A stretch of 20,167 bases of DNA from SG-bin9 sp049323835 (lineage in GTDB: Bacteria; Pseudomonadota; Alphaproteobacteria; Rhizobiales; Xanthobacteraceae): assembly GCA_049323835.1 (NCBI GenBank), contig JBMOOJ010000048.1, positions 1 to 20,167 on the forward strand, written 5' to 3'. Every line of letters starts with the position of its first letter. The first letter of the stretch is position 1. The position numbers and the translations under genes are program-made. Below are positions 15,954-20,167 of this stretch, piece after piece. A model generated the notes under the pieces. The model did no database searches. It was not told the DNA's origin and was given only the letters and a program-made list of their open reading frames with translations.

Positions 15954-17246
15954 ATGACGATGGCGCTGCGGAGATGTTTCAAAGCGCTTATCGCCGGAGC
16001 ATTGGCCGCTTCGCTCGCAGCGGTTTCGAACGCAAACGCCTCAGCAGGCGAGCGCCCGCTGTCGCTGGAAAAGCTCGAACGCATCACCGGGTTCCTCAAC
16101 GATCAGGTCACGCGGGAGAAAATTCCCGGCGCGGTGGTGCTGATCGCGCGTCACGGCAAGCCGGTCTATCTGAGAAGCTTCGGCGTGCAGGACGTGGCGG
16201 CGGAGGCGAAGGTGCCGATGTCGCCGGACACGATCTTCGCGGTCTATTCGATGACCAAGCTCGTCACCAGCGTCGCGGCGATGATGCTGGTCGATGAAGG
16301 CAAACTGAAACCGGGCGATCCGCTCTCGAAGTACATTCCCGAATTCGCCGATGTGAAAGTCGGCGTCGAGAGCAAGGGAAGGGACGGCAAGCCGATTCTG
16401 AAACTCGTGCCGCCGGTGCGCGCGATCACGATCGACGACCTGATGCGGCATACCGCGGGCATCAGCTACGACAACACCGGTTCCGATCTGGTGAAGGAGT
16501 CTTATCGGGCCGCGAACCTGTTCGCGGGCAATCCGGACAACGCCACCTTCGTTCGCCGTCTCGCCAGGGTGCCGTTGACCAGTCAGCCGGGCGCGATCTG
16601 GCGCTATGGCTATTCCACCGACGTGCTCGGCCGCGTCATCGAGATCATCTCCGGCCAGTCGCTCTATCAGTTCATGCGCGAGCGGCTGTTTATCCCGCTC
16701 GGGATGACCAGCACGCGCTTCGTGCTCGACACGCCGGAACTGCGTGCGCGCATGGCCGAGCCGATGCCGAATGACAACGTCCTGGGCCGGGCAGAACAAC
16801 TGCGCCGTGCGCGCACGCGCTGGGAATCCGGCGGCGGCGGCTTGCTGTCGACGATCAACGACTACGCCCGCTTCGGCCACATGATTCTCAACGGCGGCGA
16901 GCTCGACGGCAAACGCTATCTTAGCGCCGAGGCGTTCAAGCTGATGACGACCGACAAGGTCGGGCCCGGCACCGGCGTCGAGCATGACGACAATTATTAT
17001 CCGGGCGACGGCTTCGGCTATGGCTACGGCTTTGGCGTTCGCACCACCATCGGCGTGCTGAAGCCGCCGCGTGCGGGCTCACTCGGCGAGCTGAAGTGGG
17101 ACAGCGGCAGCGGAACGTATTTCGGCGTCGATCCGAAGGAAGGCACGGTCTACATCCTGATGGAGCAGACCGGCGTCGAGCGCGGCCGCATCATTCCGGC
17201 GGTGAAGCGGCTGTTCTACGAGGCGTTCGAAGACGCGGCACGATAG
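15954..17246 (+). CDS. Secreted serine hydrolase, class C beta-lactamase family
   Basis: A 430-residue member of the beta-lactamase/penicillin-binding-like serine hydrolase family (also called EstB or AmpC-like). A signal peptide is clear (basic ALRRCFK, hydrophobic ALIAGALAASLAAV, cleavage near ANASA), so it acts in the periplasm or outside. The nucleophile motif is S99-M-T-K102; YGYSTD is the likely Tyr motif; and DSGSGTYFG near the C-terminus stands where KTG or HTG occurs in related enzymes. Such proteins are usually esterases or peptidases, and no antibiotic resistance should be assumed. AAAGGAG (15944-15950) precedes two in-frame ATGs, at 15954 and 15960; the second has the better spacing. 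It follows argG closely and ends before a palindromic repeat. Confidence 0.88.
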   Translation: MTMALRRCFKALIAGALAASLAAVSNANASAGERPLSLEKLERITGFLNDQVTREKIPGAVVLIARHGKPVYLRSFGVQDVAAEAKVPMSPDTIFAVYSMTKLVTSVAAMMLVDEGKLKPGDPLSKYIPEFADVKVGVESKGRDGKPILKLVPPVRAITIDDLMRHTAGISYDNTGSDLVKESYRAANLFAGNPDNATFVRRLARVPLTSQPGAIWRYGYSTDVLGRVIEIISGQSLYQFMRERLFIPLGMTSTRFVLDTPELRARMAEPMPNDNVLGRAEQLRRARTRWESGGGGLLSTINDYARFGHMILNGGELDGKRYLSAEAFKLMTTDKVGPGTGVEHDDNYYPGDGFGYGYGFGVRTTIGVLKPPRAGSLGELKWDSGSGTYFGVDPKEGTVYILMEQTGVERGRIIPAVKRLFYEAFEDAAR

Positions 17247-17278
17247 ATCGCTTCGCTGCCTCAATCGTATCGACCAGA

Positions 17279-17361
17279 TCGTAGCCCGGATGAAGCGGGG
17301 TGCAATCCGGGGTGGTATGCGAACCCGCACCGGATTTCGCTTCACTCCATCCGGGCTACGA
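17279..17361. repeat. REP-like palindrome between convergent genes
   Basis: Thirteen-base perfect inverted ends, TCGTAGCCCGGAT (17279-17291) and ATCCGGGCTACGA (17349-17361), flank a partly symmetric interior with AAGCG/CGCTT. This GTAGCCCGGAT type is a widespread bacterial REP-like sequence. It lies 13 bases before the end of the minus-strand TetR gene and 32 bases after the hydrolase stop, so it could terminate both transcripts. Confidence 0.6.
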
Positions 17362-17374
17362 ATTCGTTTCCGCG

Positions 17375-17962
17375 CTACTTCAACCGCAGCGCATCGATCA
17401 GCGTGCGGAAGGCGCGCGCATACTCTGTACCGCTCGCTTCGATGTCCTTTGTGCCGGCGCAAGCCACCGCCGCTTCCGTGATCGCGCCCAGAATGAGCCG
17501 TGCCAGCGGGTCGACCGGCTGCTTCGCGATCAGGCCCGCGTTCATCGCGAGCGTGAGCGCCTTCGGAATTTTGCCGCCGAAATGCTCCGCATCGATGCGG
17601 CGCCAGCGCTCCCAGCCGAGCACGGCCGGTCCGTCGCGCAGGATGATGCGGCCGTAGATGCCCTTGGCGCATTTCGAGAAGTAGAGCTGGGTGCCGGCCG
17701 TCATCGCCGCCAGCACGTCTTTCTCCGTGCGCACGGCCTGATCGATCTCGATGACGAGGTCGTGCGACACCTGCTCGAACACCGCCTCGAACAGATCGTC
17801 CTTGGTCTTGAAGTAGTGATAGATCGCGCCCTTGGCGACGCGCGAGGCGGCCGCGATGTCGTCCATCGACGTTGCCTGGAAGCCGCGATCGCCGAACAGG
17901 CGGCGCGCGGCCTTGACGATCGCCGTCCGGGTCTCGGCGCGCCGTTCGGTCTGGGTGGCCAT
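17375..17962 (-). CDS. TetR/AcrR family transcriptional regulator
   Basis: A 195-residue repressor-type regulator. The N-terminal DNA-binding HTH is TSMDDIAAASRVAKGAIYHYFKTKDDLFEAV cut at its usual borders: helix two-turn-three TSMDDIAAASRVAKGAIYHY (residues 31-50) followed by FKTKDDLF. The rest is the variable helical ligand-binding and dimer domain; the ligand is unknown. The ATG at 17962 (MATQTERRAE) is preferred because the frame upstream to 18124 runs through the divergent promoter and operator. A GGAAG sits just before it. It is divergent from the NTF2-like gene and shares with it a 36-bp dyad, so it most likely represses itself and that gene. Confidence 0.9.
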   Translation of the reverse strand: MATQTERRAETRTAIVKAARRLFGDRGFQATSMDDIAAASRVAKGAIYHYFKTKDDLFEAVFEQVSHDLVIEIDQAVRTEKDVLAAMTAGTQLYFSKCAKGIYGRIILRDGPAVLGWERWRRIDAEHFGGKIPKALTLAMNAGLIAKQPVDPLARLILGAITEAAVACAGTKDIEASGTEYARAFRTLIDALRLK

Positions 17963-17996
17963 CGTCTTCCATAAACCAGATCGCCGCTGCCGCCAA

Positions 17997-18025
17997 TTGA
18001 CTTGTCGACTTTCGGTCGGTAAATG
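17997..18025 (+). promoter_or_regulatory. Predicted promoter of the NTF2-like gene
   Basis: TTGACT (17997-18002) and the weaker -10 TAAATG (18020-18025) are 17 bases apart. The dyad at 18005-18040 covers the spacer, -10 and start region, so bound repressor would block polymerase. The -10 assignment is uncertain. Confidence 0.45.
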
Positions 18026-18040
18026 TCGACCGTTAGTCGA
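18005..18040. promoter_or_regulatory. 36-bp dyad, likely TetR operator
   Basis: The left half TCGACTTTCGGTCGGTAA (18005-18022) mirrors the right half ATGTCGACCGTTAGTCGA (18023-18040), with 13 of 18 pairs matching. The core is two six-base blocks on each side, TCGACT/AGTCGA and CGGTCG/CGACCG. It is in the gap between the divergent TetR and NTF2-like genes and overlaps the predicted promoter. Binding by this TetR protein is inferred from position and symmetry. Confidence 0.65.
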
Positions 18041-18053
18041 TATCTGGAGCCTT

Positions 18054-18422
18054 ATGATGCCGGATCGGTCAGTGGTGGAAGCATTTGCGGCAATGGTCGA
18101 ATCGAACGACCACGTTGCAGCCATTCAGAAGTTCTACACGGTGGACGCCTCGACGCGGGAAAATCAGAACGAGCCGCGGGTCGGCCGGGACGTGCTGGCG
18201 GCGCGCGAACAGGCGATGATCGATGCATGCTCGAAGGTTTACACCAAGCGGCTCAGCCCCATCTTCGTCGACGGCGACAATTCCGCCATCAAATGGCGGT
18301 TCGAGTTTACGTTCAAGAACGGTGCGTTCAAGGCGATGGAGGAGGTCGCGATCCAGACCTGGCGCGGCAACGAAATCGTCGAGGAGCATTTCTTTTACGA
18401 TCCGAAGCAGATGACGGGATGA
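18054..18422 (+). CDS. NTF2-like / SnoaL-like fold protein
   Basis: A 122-residue protein whose pattern (an N-terminal helix MVESNDHVAAIQKFYTVDAS, then FEFTFKNGAFKAMEEVAIQT and IVEEHFFYDPKQ) fits the NTF2-like/SnoaL-like cone fold used by small isomerases, cyclases and binding proteins. The ligand or reaction is not evident. GGAG (18046-18049) precedes two tandem ATGs, at 18054 and 18057; either may serve. The frame extends upstream to 17832, but that part overlaps the divergent TetR gene and operator. Control by the TetR protein is likely. It ends before a strong terminator. Confidence 0.75.
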   Translation: MMPDRSVVEAFAAMVESNDHVAAIQKFYTVDASTRENQNEPRVGRDVLAAREQAMIDACSKVYTKRLSPIFVDGDNSAIKWRFEFTFKNGAFKAMEEVAIQTWRGNEIVEEHFFYDPKQMTG

Positions 18423-18456
18423 TCGCGCCGGCATCGAAACACACCGTCCAAAGCGA

Positions 18457-18488
18457 AAGGCCGGGATCGCTCCCGGCCTTCCTGTTGT
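18457..18488 (+). terminator. Intrinsic terminator after the NTF2-like gene
   Basis: A perfect 10-bp stem, AAGGCCGGGA (18457-18466) and TCCCGGCCTT (18471-18480), has a 4-base loop TCGC and is followed by CCTGTTGTTTG. Because the stem is symmetric and lies between convergent genes, it could also serve the OmpA-family gene on the minus strand. Confidence 0.75.
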
Positions 18489-18503
18489 TTGTAACCCCGC
18501 AGC

Positions 18504-20167
18504 TCAGCGCGGCCGCGGCGGCGCGGTGCCGGGAGGCGGCGGAGGCAGCGATGCCTGTCCACCATTGAGCAGCGGCGTGATGTTGCGGATCGTGACGCGC
18601 CGGTTTTCGCGAACCGGTCCGTCCGACGGCACCTTGAGATACTGCTCGCCGTAACCCTGCGCCGTTAGATTCTCCGCCGGCACGTTGAACTGCTGCGTCA
18701 GCAGCGTGGCCGCCGATTCAGCGCGGCGGTCCGACAGCGACAGGTTGTCGACGTCGGAGCCGACTGCATCGGTGTGTCCTTCGATCAGGAACACCGCGCG
18801 CGGATTGCGCTGGATCGCCCGGTTGAGGCCATCCGCGATCACTTGCAGCTTGCTGGCCTGATCCGGCGAGATATCCGACGATCCGGTCTCGAAGTTGATG
18901 GTGTCGAGATCGATCGAGGGCATGCGCTGCCGCACCGATGGCGAATAGCGGATTTCATCGAGCGAGTAGCGGCGTTCGATGCGCTCCACCGGCGGGGCGA
19001 CCAGCGTTTCGTAGATCAACTCCGGCGGCGCGCGTTCCGCCTCCACGATGTAGCGATCCTGCGGGATGCGCAGGGTCGGAGGCGGCAGGTCGACAAAAAA
19101 GCCGCCGATGCCGCGCGGGCCGCGGGGCGTGTTGTCGATGATGATGATCTCGCGTCCGCGATCGTCGCGGCGGATGCGCCGCAGCAGCGTTCCGTCGCGG
19201 CCGGTGACGGTGATGATCTGCGTCCCGTCGGGGCGGATGACCACGGTGCGCGTCTCGCCGCCCCGCTCCACCACGCGCACGTCGCGTGCGCCGTAGCGGA
19301 AGCGTTCGACGTCGCTGTGACGCACGAAGGATTGCCCGTTCGGATCCTGGATGATCACGCGGCCCGGCTCGCGGTAGACGGTGCGGCCGCCCTCCACGGT
19401 CTGTTGCCGTTGCGACCGGATGGCCTCGATCGTCAGCGCTGTCGCCGCACCCGCAACGACACCGGCGGCGATCGCCGGCAACGGGCTCGGATTGCTGGCG
19501 CGAGGCGGCGCCGGCAACGGTGCTGCGACTGCCGGAGGCGGCGGCGACGCCGGCGTGCCCGCAGGCATTCCCGGCGGTGGCCCTCGGCGGCCTTCGCGTC
19601 CCTGGAAACCGGGCCTGCCGCCGGGTGCAGCGCCAGGCGCGCTTTGCGGAGTGACCGCAGGAGGCGCCGCGGATGGCGCTGCCGGTGCGGCGCTGGCGGG
19701 CGGTGTTGGCGCGGGAGCCGGCGCGGCCGACGGAGCGGGCGCGGGGGCGGCTGACGGTGCAGGGGCAGCCGGCGTCGGGGCTGTTGAGGGTGATGTTGCC
19801 GCGCCCGGAGCACTCCGCTGCGGTGTCACATCGCGCACGCCTGGAGCAACAGGCGGTGCGTTCTCCGGCCGTGCCGGAGGTGGCGCGCTTGATGCTGGCG
19901 GGGATGCAGCCGACGGCGCGCTCGATGGTGCCGGTGCCGCGCTTGGCGGAGGTGCCGTGCGCGGCGCAGCCGCAGGCGGTGTCGCAGCCGGAGGCGGCGG
20001 AGTTGGTGCAGCTTTCGGCGCAGCAGCCGGTGGCGGCGGAGGCGGAGGCGCCTTCGGAGCCGCGGCAGGCGGCGGTGGGGGCGCGGCCTTGGGTGCTGCC
20101 GGAGGCGGCGGGGCAGCCTTCGGTGTGGCGGGAGGTGGCGGGGGCGGTGGCGCAACTCTTGGGGCTG
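18504..20167 (-). CDS. OmpA-family protein with Pro/Ala-rich region, N-terminus outside window
   Basis: The frame stays open to the right edge with no start codon there, so the N-terminus and probably a signal peptide are missing; about 553 residues are present. A GTG at 19838 is in frame but lies in the middle of the Pro/Ala-rich stretch and is unlikely to be the start. From the edge to about 19510 the protein is mostly Pro and Ala with some Lys. A hydrophobic segment (PAIAAGVVAGAATALTIEAI) lies at about 19480-19420. A charged middle region follows. The C-terminal OmpA domain (about 18908-18579) has INFETGSSDI, GHTDAVG and NLSLSDRRAESA, with the Asp and Arg that bind peptidoglycan. It probably links the envelope to the cell wall. 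The tail is again Pro-rich. Confidence 0.88.
   Translation of the reverse strand, partial: APRVAPPPPPPPATPKAAPPPPAAPKAAPPPPPAAAPKAPPPPPPPAAAPKAAPTPPPPAATPPAAAPRTAPPPSAAPAPSSAPSAASPPASSAPPPARPENAPPVAPGVRDVTPQRSAPGAATSPSTAPTPAAPAPSAAPAPAPSAAPAPAPTPPASAAPAAPSAAPPAVTPQSAPGAAPGGRPGFQGREGRRGPPPGMPAGTPASPPPPAVAAPLPAPPRASNPSPLPAIAAGVVAGAATALTIEAIRSQRQQTVEGGRTVYREPGRVIIQDPNGQSFVRHSDVERFRYGARDVRVVERGGETRTVVIRPDGTQIITVTGRDGTLLRRIRRDDRGREIIIIDNTPRGPRGIGGFFVDLPPPTLRIPQDRYIVEAERAPPELIYETLVAPPVERIERRYSLDEIRYSPSVRQRMPSIDLDTINFETGSSDISPDQASKLQVIADGLNRAIQRNPRAVFLIEGHTDAVGSDVDNLSLSDRRAESAATLLTQQFNVPAENLTAQGYGEQYLKVPSDGPVRENRRVTIRNITPLLNGGQASLPPPPPGTAPPRPR
19985..20167 (-). repeat. In-frame Pro/Ala/Lys tandem repeats in the OmpA-family gene
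   Basis: The coding sequence here repeats a degenerate unit of roughly 12-15 residues of the form PPPPAA(A)PKA, at least four times, up to the right edge. Such sequence makes an extended, rigid or disordered linker, and repeat number can vary between strains. The alternate frames of this region are only low-complexity shadows. Confidence 0.6.

Noticed and set aside
19826..20155. A 109-codon Arg/His/Pro-rich frame at the right edge
   Set aside because: It is another frame of the Pro/Ala repeat region. The OmpA frame continues open to the edge with the consistent PPPPAAPKA pattern.

Overview
The window looks like about 20 kb of chromosome from an alphaproteobacterium of the Nitrobacteraceae/Bradyrhizobiaceae group (Bradyrhizobium, Rhodopseudomonas, Afipia or a relative). 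The reasons are high G+C (about 65% in a hand-counted stretch of argG), the order ialB-family gene / rlmN / membrane glycosyltransferase / argG, and several palindromic intergenic elements of a kind common in that group. The placement rests on recognition, not on a database search. No tRNA, rRNA, CRISPR array, transposase or integrase is visible. No gene-free gap exceeds 300 bases.

Left part (1-5365), all on the minus strand: a TAXI-type solute-binding protein carrying two membrane segments; the ribosome-associated GTPase typA with its own promoter and a structured leader; an FAD-dependent amine oxidase; and, running off the left edge, the first ~107 codons of a cytosine-5 DNA methyltransferase whose N-terminus is a helix-turn-helix domain. 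The methyltransferase has a clear promoter and a 41-bp interrupted palindrome over the predicted transcription start. It is also less G+C rich than its neighbours, so it looks like an acquired, self-regulated gene. Its body, and any restriction partner, lie outside the window.

Centre (5617-11615): on the plus strand, pterin carbinolamine dehydratase, a YkvA-family protein and a ketopantoate-reductase-like enzyme. A quinone oxidoreductase (minus) faces away from a 2,4-dienoyl-CoA-reductase-like SDR (plus) that lacks the usual catalytic Tyr. Then come a secreted IalB-family protein and rlmN. A 179-bp element with inverted ends (MITE-like) follows rlmN.

Right part (11845-20167): a small membrane protein; a 754-residue fusion of a PAP2 phosphatase and a family-39-type glycosyltransferase, possibly for lipid A or another envelope lipid; argG with its promoter; and a secreted serine hydrolase 8 bp behind argG. 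A TetR regulator and a divergent NTF2-like protein share a 36-bp operator-like dyad. Last is an OmpA-family protein with a long Pro/Ala-rich region, whose N-terminus is cut off by the right edge.

Most genes are housekeeping or conserved accessory genes. The items most worth a second look are the HTH-methyltransferase with its operator, the PAP2-glycosyltransferase fusion, the TetR/NTF2 divergon and the SDR with altered catalytic residues. I see no convincing wholly new multi-gene system.
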